DNA of 64,000 nt. Source: Doryteuthis pealeii (lineage: Eukaryota; Mollusca; Cephalopoda; Myopsida; Loliginidae). Positions 1-10,569 of this stretch are shown here, one piece after another. Under the pieces are notes generated by a model that had not been told where the DNA came from, made no database searches, and saw only the letters and a list, made by a program, of their open reading frames with translations. The stretch lies in the NCBI GenBank assembly GCA_023376005.1, contig CM042157.1, positions 60,430,773-60,494,772 of the forward strand. The letters are read 5' to 3'. Position numbers and translations under genes: made by a program. Positions within the stretch are counted from its first letter, which is position 1, and each line of letters starts with the position of its first letter.

Positions 1-115
1 GCTTACAGTACCTGCTATAGCTCAAGTGGCCACTGAATTGAACAGGTTCATCACTGCTTAAGTTTGGAAGGGGTGACAAGACTTTCGGACTACACCGTAT
101 CTATTAATAATAGAT
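1..115 (+). repeat. R7 repeat fragment
   Basis: A 'gcttacagta' segment followed by 'gcttaagt' and 'gacaagactttcgg'. Related text recurs near 33758, 44955 and 48852, and 'gacaagactttcg' recurs at 57967. Dispersed repeat of unknown class. Confidence 0.5.
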
Positions 116-1150
116 ATTAGGCCTCTATTTGTCTGTAACTTAAACTGCGTCACTGTTTACGTCACATTACCCAAAATCGTCATAGCATAGAATACACTCA
201 AAACTTGATCATGTAACCTTAAACGATCCTCATTGGTTTTTAAAACAAGTTTTAATAAATACATCCCCTGTATTATGTATTTACATATAGTTTGAATATA
301 TATTAAAATAAAACAAAGTTATCAGAACTCAATTTCCATTTCAAATGTTTGGGTTTTTTTTTACTCCTTTAATAAATTTATTTATTTTACTTATGATACA
401 AACCCTCTGATACTGAATTTTTAACTCCCATCCCCCTCAGTCAATGTCTTTCAAAAACTAATTTTTACACCACCCAGAGGGCGTTCGTTTTTTTGCTAGT
501 AGTAGTAGTAATACACTTTTTAGTTTTTAAAAAAGAAAAGGGGGGGGTAAAAAACATTGGAAGCAGGCTGTTATTCTCATTTTAACAGGCCGACAATATC
601 AGTGACGTTATGCTCAAAAGAGAATTGATTTTTTTTTAAAAAGATATTTGTCTTATCTTTACTTTCTATTTCCTTCTTTTCAATCATTTCTTTTGTCAAT
701 TCACTTAAATCAGAGGTAATTATTGATTCCATGGATTAACCATTAGCGGATGCAACTGAATCGACTGCTTTGACAAACTCTTAGGTTTCCACTTTACTCC
801 CCATTTCAAATATCATTTACCTTGCCTCCCAGCTAGAGACAGGATTCAATAGAAGGGGTTTTGTTTTGTAAGCAGAGACCCTCCTGCATACAGATATACA
901 GTGCCAAAAATAGCTTAGTGCCGTCAACATTTCAACATTAGCTGTGCCTCATGCAATGAATCTGGTCCAACTACTTTTTGATGAAAGGAGTAGCTGTTGC
1001 ATGTGTGGGATGTCCTCCTCAAGCAAAGCTCATTATCTATTTCATTCTACAGGTGCTGGGTTGAAGTGAGACAATTAGATTACATCAATTGCATCAAGAG
1101 CAAAGCAAAAATGGTAGAGCAATTCAGAAAGTATTTAACAACTGATAACT
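116..1150. other. AT-rich DNA, no gene seen
   Basis: No coding signature, TIR pair or SINE head was recognised. Only short homopolymer runs and an (AGT)n run near 498-510 stand out. Confidence 0.5.
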
Positions 1151-1151
1151 T

Positions 1152-1394
1152 TGTGTGTGTGTGTGTGTGTGTGCATTGGATTTTTTTGTGTGTGTGCATG
1201 TGTACTTTGGATTTTTTTGTGTGTTTGTGTCTACATTGGATATATTTTTTATTTGCATGTGTGTGTCTACTTTGGATGTATGTCAGTGTGTATATCTACA
1301 TTGGATGTGTGTGTGTGTGTGTGTATCTACTTTGGATGTGTGTGTGTGTGTGTGTGTGTGTATATCTACTTGTGTGTGTGTGTGTCTACTTTGG

Positions 1395-1439
<45 letters not shown>

Positions 1440-2059
1440 TACTTTGGATGTGTGTATGTGTGTGTGTCTACTTTGGATGTGTGTATGTGTGTGTGTGTCT
1501 ACTTTGGATGTGTGTATGTGTGTGTGTGTCTACTTTGGATGTGTGTGTGTGTGTGTGTGTGTCTACTTTGGATGTGTGTGTGTGTGTGTGTATGTGTGTC
1601 TACTTTGGATGTGTGTATGTGTGTGTGTGTCTACTTTGGATGTTGTGTGTGTGTGTGTCTACTTTGGATGTGTGTGGTGTGTGTGTGTCTACTTTGGATG
1701 TGTGTGTGTGTGTGTGTGTGTCTACTTTTGGATGTGTGTGTGTGTGTGTGTGTGTGTGTGTCTACTTTGGATGTGTGTGTGTGTGTCTACTTTGGATGTG
1801 TGTGTGTGTGCGTGTCTACTTTGGAAGTGTGTGTGTGTGTGCGTGTCTACTTTGGAAGTGTGTGTGTGCGTGTCTTCTTTGGAAGTGTGTGTGTTGTGTG
1901 TGTGTATATCTACTTTGGATGTGTGTGTGTGTGTGTGTGTGTATATCTACTTTGGATGTGTGTGTGTGTGTGTGTGTGTATCTACTTTGGATGTGTGTGT
2001 GTGTGTGTATATCTACTTTGGATGTGTGTGTGTGTGTGTGTGTGTGTATATACTTTGGA

Positions 2060-2090
<31 letters not shown>

Positions 2091-2335
2091 CTACTTTGGA
2101 TGTGTGTGTGTGTGTGTATCTACTTTGGATGTGTTTGTGTATCTACTTTGGATTATTAAATGTGTACGTATATCTACTTTGGATATATGTGTGTGTGTAT
2201 GTATCTACTTTTGTGCTTGTGTGTGCATCTCTCTCTTTTTCTATTGTGGATGTGTATGTATGTATGCATGCATGTACTTTAAATATATTTTTCTGTGTGT
2301 GTGTGTGTGTGTGTGTGCATCTACTTTGGAATTGA
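1152..2335 (+). repeat. Compound minisatellite, (TG)n plus 'ctactttggat'
   Basis: About 30 repeats of a TG tract of variable length followed by 'ctactttggat'. Variants are 'cattggat' at the left edge and 'ctactttggaag' at 1815-1885. All three forward frames lack stops for roughly 1 kb because neither the TG tract nor the spacer supplies one. The predicted Cys/Val-rich proteins are therefore artefacts. Unit length changes in 2-bp steps, as expected for replication slippage. Confidence 0.95.
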
Positions 2336-2339
2336 GTGC

Positions 2340-2750
2340 AAAACCAGTTGGGTGGCTTTATAGAAAAGAATTGATTCTCATCTCGTCCGCCATTTTCCCA
2401 TCAATGGAATGTAGCCAGTTTGTCCCTCTATCAATACTTTTATGAAAGATGTTCGGATTGCTTGAATTCATTTGTTTGGCCTTTTCCAAAGTTTCCAGTA
2501 CAAACTCGTTTTGCTCTTTCTAGCAAGCAGCATCCATTGTTTCTGTCTATTCCCGAGATTAGATACAAGTTCCATTCCAACAGCTTTTCTCAAACATCTA
2601 CATTATAAATCTAACACCCTCACGAATGTTTTCCTCCCAGATTCAACCTTGGACATTTTTTTTAATCTAGTGTTAATAAGTGCCTTAAGCTGTCGTGGTT
2701 CAGATTTCTGCTGTGTCTGCTTTTCAGGGCTTAGTAGAATACACTACCGA
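2340..2750. other. No feature recognised
   Basis: Sequence between the minisatellite and an R3 copy. Two short overlapping open frames lack any recognised motif and are not called genes. Confidence 0.45.
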
Positions 2751-2751
2751 A

Positions 2752-2905
2752 AATAGGTGTCCTGGGTATGACACTATAATGTATCTGGTGGTGAGGCTAC
2801 AATTCTGGAGATCTCAGGAGTGGGTAGTATCCTTTTATTGTGATTAATCCCAGGTCCACTATGTCCCAGAGTGATAGTACCTTTTAGGATTTCATATAGG
2901 TCAAA
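2752..2905 (-). repeat. R3 repeat, body fragment
   Basis: The reverse strand carries the R3 body ('ctccagaattg', 'cctcaccaccagat', 'tcatacccaggacacc'). It is a diverged partial copy. Confidence 0.65.
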
Positions 2906-3025
2906 GAGATATGTTTAAAAATCATTTGTATTCTGTAGTGTAAAGAAAGAAAACAAAAAAAAAACTAATGAAATAGCTACACAAAAAATATGAACATACA
3001 AAAGATGCAATTCTCTAACCTGTAG

Positions 3026-3190
3026 GGAGGGGAGTCCCCATAGTGTAGTGGCTAATGTGCTGGATTATACCATTGGGAAAGGTATGAATTCCCTCATTCC
3101 CCAGCTGTGGGTTAAATAGTACCACTACTGTTTTTCTACAAGGATGGCTTTGGCATTCAATAACCCTTGAAGGTTGTTATGCCATGAAAA
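3026..3190 (+). repeat. SINE-C copy
   Basis: Starts 'ggggagtccccatagtgtag' with a tRNA-like A-box region ('tagtgtagtggctaatg'), then 'gggaaaggtatgaatt', and ends 'aacccttgaaggttgttatg'. The B-box segment appears deleted compared with the copy at 55960. Probably a truncated tRNA-derived SINE. Confidence 0.6.
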
Positions 3191-3696
3191 AGGAAACAAA
3201 CTTCTAGGTATAAAATAACCCTTGACAGATTGACATGCCTTTGAAAATAAATGAAGAGCAAGGTTATATAACCTTACTCTTTTCTTTTGTTTGTTTATAG
3301 TGGCCAACTGACCTTGCTTGTGATATAACAAATAAACATTATACACTGAAAATTTCAGATCAAAAATTCAGTTAATAATTACATCTTAGGCTACAGACTT
3401 ATTGATCTACTTCCATGCATATATGGATTAAGCAGGTCTGGTTCATCATAATGAATATCGCTTGCCAGAAAACTGATTTTACGGAACATCATTACATAGA
3501 AATTATTGTTTCATTAAAGGGCTGTTGCCCAAAAAAAATCAGCAAGCCAAATTCAAAGAAAGATAACTTTTATATATGAATTTGATTTTTTTTAAATTTC
3601 TCATTTTAAATTTACACTGTGTTGAAAATAGTATTTGTTTATTTACAATAAAATTCATTCAAGAAGAATTTTAAAAATAAAATACCTTTTTTTTCT
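3191..3696. other. AT-rich DNA, no feature recognised
   Basis: No coding or repeat signature seen apart from A/T runs. Confidence 0.4.
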
Positions 3697-3713
3697 CTCA
3701 ATGGGTGACATGC

Positions 3714-4142
3714 TGAATCTACGTATCTAAGCCACATTGATGGCTTTAGTGGTGTAGATCCTAAGGCCATCTCTTCAAACTATTCCATGTATATATTGGC
3801 CAACACTGGGGACAATGGTGATCCCATAGCCAGGCTCTCTTCCTGTCGGTATATGTCAGAACCCATCTCGAAGTAGGTTGTTTCTACACAGAAAGCCAGC
3901 ACATCCATCAGATTATCTATTGGGATACAGGTGCGTTCTTCCAATGAGGAATCTGCAGCTAACTTATCCCACACCACTGTTAGAGTCTCATCAGTGGGTA
4001 CCTTCGTGAATAGATTCACTACATCTAGACTCACCATTTGGTTGGAATGGATGGGAGCATTTTTTATTTTTTCCACAAAGTGGGTAGAGTTCTTGACGAA
4101 GACTTACCTGTCAAAGGGTTAACTATCTCAACTAGGTAACAG
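3714..4142 (-). pseudogene. Penelope-like element reverse transcriptase fragment
   Basis: The reverse strand encodes about 100 open codons (4076 to 3780) with RT motifs in order: 'SLDVVNLFTKVP' (first catalytic-Asp block), 'DKLAADSSLEERTCIPIDNL', 'FCVETTYFEMGSDIYRQ' and 'MGSPLSPVLANIYME'. This wording is typical of Penelope-like element (PLE) reverse transcriptases. A stop follows directly where a Tyr codon is expected. The same frame then resumes as 'MALGSTPLKPSMWLRYVD' and stops at the first Asp of the YxDD-type block, so the second catalytic Asp and the GIY-YIG endonuclease are absent. Upstream, the frame 'VKNSTHFVEKIKNAP' continues to about 4105 and is then broken. The fragment lies between 17-bp perfect direct repeats (3697-3713 and 4143-4159). 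It is dead; the PLE assignment is confident, the clade is not. Confidence 0.88.
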
Positions 4143-4315
4143 CTCAATGGGTGACATGCAGAATGGACCTTTTTTTTCCATAAATTCATTGCTAGTTTTT
4201 TTATGCACATAAAGTTTTCTACTTTCTAAATAAATCCATAAATTGGTATATATAATTTTCATTAAGTACATGTGTACCAATAAACTGGTAAAAATAATTT
4301 TTCATCAACTCAATG

Positions 4316-4605
4316 GGTTATTTCCTAGTTGAGTTACATATTACAGGGTGACCCAGAAAAAAAAGAACCCAAATTATTTATTTTCCCATTAACCCCCCAC
4401 CGCCTAGTTGAGTAACATAATATTATAGGGTGACCCAGAAAAAACAGAACCCACAAGTTTTGTAATAAAAATTAATTTTAATTTTTTTTTTAAGTTTAAG
4501 TTCAACAAGGGTTGGGGTTGGGGTTTAGAGTTAGTTTAATGGGAACTAAATAATTTGGGTTCTGTTTTTTCTGGGTCACTCATGTTACTCAACTAGGAAA
4601 TAACC
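4316..4605. mobile_element. MITE-A, hAT-like, with 8-bp TSD
   Basis: Termini are 'GGTTATTTCCTAG' and its exact complement. The flanks carry the perfect 8-bp direct repeat ACTCAATG (4308-4315 and 4606-4613). The inverted arms extend about 75 bp and include 'gtgacccagaaaa' and 'agaacccaaattattta'. The left arm is partly duplicated (a second copy at 4401-4452). The centre has G-rich 'gttggggttggggttta' at 4511-4527. Non-coding. An 8-bp TSD is typical of the hAT superfamily. Confidence 0.88.
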
Positions 4606-4821
4606 ACTCAATGTGTATAAATATATTGGAAGAAATTATTTTATGTTGGATTTTTCATGAACTTCCTGTGTATCAATAAATTAGAAGAAACAACTTCATA
4701 TGTATTAATAAATACTGGTGGGCTGACTCTCATCCACTGCCTTCTCACACTTATATGATAAAAAGGGTTGGGTGTTTGCCATATAAGTAATTTGAAGAAT
4801 TCAGTCGGGACAATCATATAT

Positions 4822-5107
4822 ATTTATCAAACCCTCCACATGAGCAGGATGTGACACAAGGTCAATTTCTTTAGCGGAGTTTAACAGGTTTGAATTCAGA
4901 GTTTTTCCTTCTCGTAGACTGGTTACCTTGTCATGGTTAAAGAGTCCAGTCTGCCCTACTATTTACCCATAGCTAGAGGGAGAATTGGATTCATACCTTT
5001 CCCAAGGGTATTAGCACCTTGTGAAATGTAAACAGCTTCATCGAGGAATTGAACTCTAGTCGACAAGTTCATTTCCTACAACTCTAACCATTAGACCACG
5101 CGCCTCC
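4822..5107 (-). repeat. SINE-B, near full length
   Basis: Reads on the reverse strand from 'ggaggcgcgtgg', through the tRNA-like head (A-box region 'tctaatggttagag', diverged B-box), 'cccttgggaaaggtatgaat' and 'gggctctttaacc'-like segments, to 'cacatcctgctcatgtgg'. It lacks an obvious poly(A) tail and ends near a short AT tract, like the other SINE-B copies. Confidence 0.85.
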
Positions 5108-5112
5108 ATAAC

Positions 5113-5272
5113 AATCATATAGGTGCTAGGGCTTGACATGACCAGTCGATTGATTGGAAGGGGTTTCTCTGACCACCCAGCTAGCACAAGTAAGAGCTGA
5201 AGTGGAGTGTTTCATGTCACAGGAACACTTAGTCTTACCCATCTAGAGCCCCAGCTGACAGGGCGGAATTGA
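5113..5272 (+). repeat. R3 distal module
   Basis: 'catataggtgctagggcttg' then 'gaccagtcgattgattgg', matching the R3 distal part at 18350-18540. It abuts the SINE-B 5' end. Confidence 0.6.
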
Positions 5273-5632
5273 AATTAAAACCTAGAGCAATATTTCCATA
5301 CTTTGTATTTCTCAAGATCACTAAATGGTGGAATATATAATTTCATAAAGATCAATGTCTATGTAAACTGAGACTGCTTATCTGATAAACTATTGCCGAC
5401 TTCAACCAGACTGTATCATTCACAGATTGTCACAGCCCCGTGACTTTTTTAAAAAGAGTCTAAGAAGGGCAGGCATGGAGGAGGGGGTGACTGTAGAACC
5501 AATATTTGAATTAACTTATTAACCTCTCGCCTACGGGTTGTGTGGGTGTCAAATGTATCCCCACCTTCCATAACCAGGTGGGCATGCTGAGAACCAGCCC
5601 TTTCAGGCCAGAATATTAGAAAGAACATGATA

Positions 5633-5633
5633 C

Positions 5634-5714
<81 letters not shown>
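5633..5714. repeat. (TA)n(CA)n microsatellite
   Basis: About 60 bp of TA followed by about 18 bp of CA. Confidence 0.97.
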
Positions 5715-5715
5715 T

Positions 5716-5913
5716 TCTGATAGGTACGTGTCCTGTGGCTCTGACACATAAAAATCTAAAAAGATGCAGTAAAATCAAATTTATGCATCCCAGTGTTTTT
5801 CTTTTTTCTTCCCTCATCATTTCAAGTTAACTGTAAATACATTTCAATAGTTTCTTAGAAATGAATTACAGAGTATAGGTTACCAGGTAGGAGTTAGACG
5901 GCTTTAGTTGTTT
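5716..5913 (-). mobile_element. MITE-C, truncated
   Basis: Begins 'ctgataggtacgtgtcc' and contains 'gcatcccagtgtttttctt' and 'gaattacagagtataggtta', matching MITE-C copies at 43321 and 54441. The far end is missing after 'ggctttagttg'. Confidence 0.7.
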
Positions 5914-5935
5914 CCACAGATCATAAATAAAAACC

Positions 5936-5966
<31 letters not shown>

Positions 5967-5974
5967 GATAGAGA

Positions 5975-6210
5975 GTAAATTTAGCTCAGTGTGTAGACCA
6001 TCCACATAGGAACCACAAGGTTCCGGTTCAGTACCAGCTCTTACCAAATCAGTTCATGAGTAGATCAGCTTGGATCTGTGGGGACCTGATGGCAGGTGTG
6101 ATGCTTCACCTCAAATGAAAAAAAATAATCTCCCTAGTGCTTGTGAAAAGGTTGTAGACTCCCTCACTGTCCGGCTGATACTGACAGAAGGGCTACTCTG
6201 CAGACATTAC
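5975..6210 (+). repeat. SINE-A, diverged
   Basis: tRNA-like head 'tttagctcagtgtgtagacc' with B-box-like 'ggttccggttcagtacc', then the SINE-A body ('gagtagatcagcttggatct', 'gtgaaaaggttgtagactcc'). More diverged than the copies at 9410 or 62715. Confidence 0.8.
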
Positions 6211-6239
6211 TTTTATTTTATCATCATTCCTTTTACTAT

Positions 6240-6620
6240 ATAAAAAAGAAAGATTATGTGCATGTGTATGTTTGTTTATATAATGTATAAATCTTATCTA
6301 CATTCATATATAGATTATAAAAATTATTTTCTATATATTTGTTTTATCATATCTTTTATTCTTTATATATTCTTAAGTTGTTTGTATTTATTCTTGTTTG
6401 AATTTTGTATTTATTCTTGTTTGTATTTTTATCTTTTATTTGCTTTTTATTATGTTTTATCCTTTATTAATTTGTTTTATCTTTTAATAAATTTTTTAAT
6501 TAACCTTTTGATATATCATTAATTTTTCTTGAGTGTAAAAATTTTTTACCTCTCCCCCCCCTCGAATAAAAATATAGAGTGGATTTTATTGAACTTTGGT
6601 TTTTACTTGCACTCAGTCAT
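6240..6620 (+). repeat. AT-rich repeat related to 22935-23245
   Basis: Both stretches have pyrimidine/AT-rich text with 'attcttgtttgtattttt', then 'gattttattgaactttggt' and a 'gcactcagtcat' end. Class unknown; possibly the leader of a retroelement. The long T-rich open frame is not a gene. Confidence 0.45.
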
Positions 6621-6633
6621 TGTACAGACAGAC

Positions 6634-6836
6634 AGACAAGGACAACTTCATAAGTGACGATCTCCTGTGGGCACCTGCACACGGGTCAGCCTGCCAAAAC
6701 CTACATCAATCAGCTCTGCATGGATACTGGATGCTGAGCAGAGGACCTTCCAGGAGTGATGGCCAATAGGGATGGTTGGCAAGGAAGAGTCATGGAGATC
6801 CATGCTGTCGGCACAACTTGATTTATGATGGCACTA
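6634..6836 (+). pseudogene. LINE ORF2 C-terminal remnant
   Basis: Diverged copy of the tail seen intact at 51454-51783. 'gacaactt cataagtgac', 'ccaaaacctacatcaatcag', 'ctctgcatggatactggatg' and 'gatggttggcaag' correspond to its 'SKDKLISDVLLW', 'RTYIDQLCADTGC' and 'NDREGW' blocks. Frameshifts and stops are present. It ends at 'ggcacaacttga'. Confidence 0.7.
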
Positions 6837-6969
6837 ACACCCAGCCAAAAACATTTGGAGCTTGTGGATTCAAATGGTTAAATATTTGTCTTAGATAGGA
6901 ATACTTGATATCATAACTGTGTATAAAAAAACTCTTAAGAAAAAACTACACAAAGAATATAAAAATACA

Positions 6970-7170
6970 GATGCTCAAGCTGTAATGGTTATCATCATAG
7001 GAAATGGACATGGCGACCTAAGTTCAAATCCTGGACAGGGCTGTTTGCATTTCACAGAGCACTAATACCCATGGGAAAGGTAGGTACTCAACCCATTCAC
7101 CATGGGTGAGATGGGACCCAGTTGCAAGTATAGAGCATCCAGCGAGGATAGAACTTGCTATTCAGTAGTA
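6970..7170 (+). repeat. SINE-B, 5' two-thirds
   Basis: 'gtaatggttatcatcatagg', B-box 'agttcaaatcctgg', then 'gctgtttgcatttcac' and 'gggaaaggta'. It diverges after about 7110. The 3' end is absent. Confidence 0.8.
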
Positions 7171-7604
7171 ATGGATCTGTGGAACTAGTTTGCTAACTGT
7201 TACACCACGATGGGACACCTTACCCTTGGGAAAGGTATGTATTTGTCTTAGCTTTTCAAAATTCCCTTTTTTGAAAATTTATCTAACAGTTACACCCACT
7301 CGGTCTAGGTGCAGCCAATCCAAGTATTGCAGAAATGTAGTGAGCAATCATGGAAAACGACAATGTCATTAAGTCCAACTAGGGTTTCATATTTCTCTGA
7401 AATAAATACCTATACCTATGGCCGAGGGAGGAGAACACCTTAATAGGCAGACTCACGGATATAATCCTTAATATGGGAATAAAATCTACAAGTAAAGATA
7501 AAGCAGCAAAACTAGCGATATAAATTAATCCTGTCAGTTGGGTTAGAACACAACTGGCAAAGGAATAAGACCTATCGCAAAAAAAAAAAAAAAAATTGGG
7601 AAGA

Positions 7605-7690
7605 GGGTGGCTGTCCTGGGTATAATACTAAATTATATCTGGTGTCGAGGCTCCAGTCCTGGATCTCAACTGTATTCAACTAGTCTCCTT
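7605..7690 (-). repeat. R3 body fragment
   Basis: The reverse strand matches 'aggactggagcctcgacacc' and 'ttagtattatacccaggaca' of the R3 body. Confidence 0.55.
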
Positions 7691-8035
7691 CCAGCTATGA
7701 GTAAAATAGTACGGCACACTGGGCTCTTTGGTGTTGCAACTGATCTACTAGATGGAAAATTCTGAATTTAAACCTGTTCAAACAAATAAAATAACATTGC
7801 TAATGGTGTTGATACCATTCTGATATACAGTCCCACTATATCTAAATGCCAAGCTCGAAACTTTTGGGAAAATTTGAACAAATTGTGTATGTTAAAATCT
7901 AACATAAACATGTTTAAATTGACCAGTTTTTGCTATGTATTAGCGTTTATTAAAAAAAATTTTTTTAATTAAGCTCTGCTTAAAAATTTACACTGTGTCA
8001 CATCCTGTTAATGCAGAGGTGTTGGGTCAATAGAT
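7676..8035 (+). repeat. SINE-B 3' half, interrupted
   Basis: 'tctccttccagctatgagta' to 'taaacctgttcaaac' (7676-7795) resumes as 'agctctgcttaaaaattt' and 'cacatcctgttaatgcagag' (7970-8035). About 170 bp of AT-rich DNA separates the halves and is probably an insertion. Confidence 0.65.
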
Positions 8036-8106
8036 ATATAATTATACAATGTATGCAATTCCCTCACCTCAAGACAAAATAACACTAGATGGGCTACATG
8101 CCATTA

Positions 8107-8302
8107 AGGAGGCGCGTGGTGGTGTAATGGTTACTGTCGTAGGAAATGGACACTATGAGACGAGCTCAAATCCTAGACGAGGCTGTTTGCATTTCACATT
8201 GCGCTAATACTCTTGGGAAAGGTATGAATCCAACTATTCTCCCTCCAGCTATGGATAAATAGTAGGGTAGACTGGGCTCATCTTGGGATAGCAACCATTC
8301 TA
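8107..8302 (+). repeat. SINE-B, 3' end missing
   Basis: 'ggaggcgcgtggtggtgtaa' head with B-box-like 'gctcaaatcctagacg', ending at 'gcaaccattctag', where a (TA)n tract starts. Confidence 0.85.
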
Positions 8303-8346
<44 letters not shown>

Positions 8347-8368
8347 GATGATAGATAGATAGATAGAT

Positions 8369-8409
<41 letters not shown>
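8303..8409. repeat. (TA)n(GATA)n(GA)n microsatellite
   Basis: Three successive simple-repeat motifs abutting a truncated SINE-B. Confidence 0.95.
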
Positions 8410-8412
<3 letters not shown>

Positions 8413-8494
8413 GTATTGGAGAAAGAAAAATAAAGTGCTTGATTGCAGGAGTAAGAGCTATATTTATTTGTTATGGTATACTATACACTCAAAA

Positions 8495-8638
8495 GGCGTA
8501 TGTTACCATTGGTTTCAAAGCAGCATATTAGCCGCTTATCCTCATAACTAAGCACCCTGCAAAATATCCATGGGTGCTTTGTCATGGGGATAAGCAGCTA
8601 ATATGCTACTACAAAACCAATGGTAATAAATGCCTTTG
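8495..8638. mobile_element. Short foldback, about 64-bp arms
   Basis: The left arm ('ggcgtatgttaccattggtt', 'cagcatattagccgcttatc') is complementary to the right arm ('gataagcagctaatatgct', 'accaatggtaataaatgcc') around a loop of about 12 bp. Non-coding MITE-like hairpin. Confidence 0.8.
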
Positions 8639-8755
8639 GCTCTTTAACCGTGGCTAGGTAACCAGTCTAGGAGAAAGAAAACTGAATTCAAACCTATTAA
8701 AATCTGCTTAAGAAATTGACCTTGTGTCAACTCCTGCTCGTGTGGGGTGGGGCGT
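8639..8755 (+). repeat. SINE-B 3' fragment
   Basis: 'gctctttaaccgtggctagg' to 'tcctgctcgtgtggggtgg'. Confidence 0.8.
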
Positions 8756-9397
8756 TAAATATATACATGTCATTAAAATCAAATCAAATTAAAATTAGCA
8801 ATATTATGATACAGTAACTGACATAGGCCTAAAAGAAAAAAGAAAAAAATCTAATGGTATTAAAAAATTCTTTTAAAAAACACATTATTTTTAGAAATGT
8901 ATGAAGATATTTATGGAATTTTGTGCCAATGCCAGCCAATATAAAATGAACAAATAATTCTCAAAGAATAGAAAAATAATTTTTTTGCACCCTGTTGAAA
9001 AGTAATTCAATATATTGATTCGAAGTATCTATATATATTTTGTAGCTAGAAGCATTAACTATATAATAATTGATTACCTACCCTGTTAGACAATAGTCAA
9101 CTGAATGTATACAATAGAATTAAGCATATTATTTGCTACAATTGGTTCAAGTCTCCGGTAGCAGTTAACCTACAAGTAACTTTCTTTTCAATTAGTGAAA
9201 ACGAATAGTTGAATGTTCAAGACATTGGTCAATCTGATTGGATGAGAAATAGATCCAGACTAATGTCATTCATTTTAAACAAATCCAAGTTTTAAAATGT
9301 ATTTTTATTACACTAGCAGAACCTGTGGATACACCACAATATGATAATGTAATCATTACAACGTTTGATATGTTTACTTAAGAGCTATTGCGAAATA
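8756..9397. other. AT-rich DNA, no feature recognised
   Basis: No inverted repeat, SINE head or coding signal was seen. Confidence 0.4.
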
Positions 9398-9409
9398 CTT
9401 CAATATGTA

Positions 9410-9665
9410 GTAGTAAGTAAAGTCGACGGGGCGGTCTAAAGTCGGTATTAGCCAGTCAGCGAGGGAGTCTATCCCCTATTGAATAGCGCTAGACCAAGGA
9501 GATTGTTTTTTAGCATCTGAGGTGGAGCGCCACACCTACCATCAGCTCCTTACTTTACCGCACAGATCCAGTGCTACTCATACGCTGAGTTGGCGGGGAC
9601 CGGTAACGAACTAGTAACCTTGTGGTTTCTAGTCAAATGCTCTACCGACTGAGCTAACCCGGCCC
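9410..9665 (-). repeat. SINE-A, full length with 12-bp TSD
   Basis: On the reverse strand: 'ggccgggttagctcagtcgg' (A box), a B-box region containing a damaged 'gttacta gttcgttacc', then 'gagtagcactgg', 'ggtgtggcgctccacctc' and 'ggtctagcgct', ending 'gactttacttactac'. Flanked by 12-bp direct repeats 'cttcaatatgta' (9398-9409, 9666-9677), which indicates retroposition. Confidence 0.92.
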
Positions 9666-9889
9666 CTTCAATATGTAAAAAGTATAATAATCTTGATTTA
9701 ACTCACTCTCTCAATCTTTCTTTCTTTTTCTTTTCTTTCACACATTCACCCCCTCTATCATTTCCTTATTCTCTTTCTTTCTTATATTTTTCTGTGTCGA
9801 ATGTCCTTTTATTTCTCTTTTTTCATAATAAAGATGGTCCATTATTTATCTGAGGTAAGGACACCCATAAGAAATAAGAATTCAGCAGA

Positions 9890-10025
9890 TAAGTGACACC
9901 AGATAATCAGGATTTAGATTTTTGCATTTCATCTTGGACAATTGGGACGGTCTCATTTTTAACCAGAGGGTGTTTGTTATAAGATGATAATGGTCGGAAG
10001 ATTAAGGAAGAGTATTAATAATAGA
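9890..10025 (+). repeat. Dispersed repeat shared with 43070-43185
   Basis: 'ccagataatcaggattta', 'cttggacaattgggacggtc' and 'ggaagattaaggaagagtat' have close counterparts at 43070-43185. Pyrimidine-rich DNA precedes both. Class unknown. Confidence 0.6.
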
Positions 10026-10569
10026 TAACCATACAACCCGGAAATTGGAGTTAATGTCAGAATACTGAAATACATACAGCCATTTTTATTTGAAACTAGC
10101 TTTATGTACCCAGTCTGCCCAGATTATATAGTATCCAACTAAATTTTAAGTATTAATAGCTAATAGATTTGGATTTAAATTTCCCAAAAGATAATCTTTG
10201 TAAAAAGTAGAGCTGTAGAGTCAGAACACAAAACTTCAGTCTCCTCTATTTTGATCACCTCCGACTCCTCTTTTTTCTAATTAATTCATGATAAATAAAA
10301 AACCATAATTTTTTAATCTATTTATCAAGGAGTGTGCACTGTATAACTTTACAGACTGAACTAGGGCCATATAAAGTGTAAATTCAACTGGAGTTGGAAT
10401 TGTTTTACCGACTTAGACTACAGTGACCCATTAATTTTTTCCAACTTCAACTCCACAGCCCTGGTAAAAACTATTACTTCCCTGCTTTACGATATCATTT
10501 TTACTTTAAATTTACAATCTTGAAAAAGTAACATAAAAGTTTTCAGTGGTTAAATAAGGGGATTCAATT
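10026..10569. other. AT-rich DNA, no feature recognised
   Basis: Contains an imperfect inverted pair around 'agctgtagagtcagaac'/'caactccacagccctgg' but no convincing element boundary. Confidence 0.35.

Noticed and set aside
997..2445. A 482-codon Cys/Val-rich open frame
   Set aside because: It is a stop-free reading of the (TG)n minisatellite; the other two forward frames are also open.
5627..5830. Open frames across (TA)n(CA)n on both strands
   Set aside because: Tyr/Ile and Val/Cys runs come from the microsatellite; the rest is MITE-C.
6256..6522. 88-codon hydrophobic frame that looks like a membrane protein
   Set aside because: Composition of a T-rich repeat also present at 22935-23245; no start context or homologous motif.
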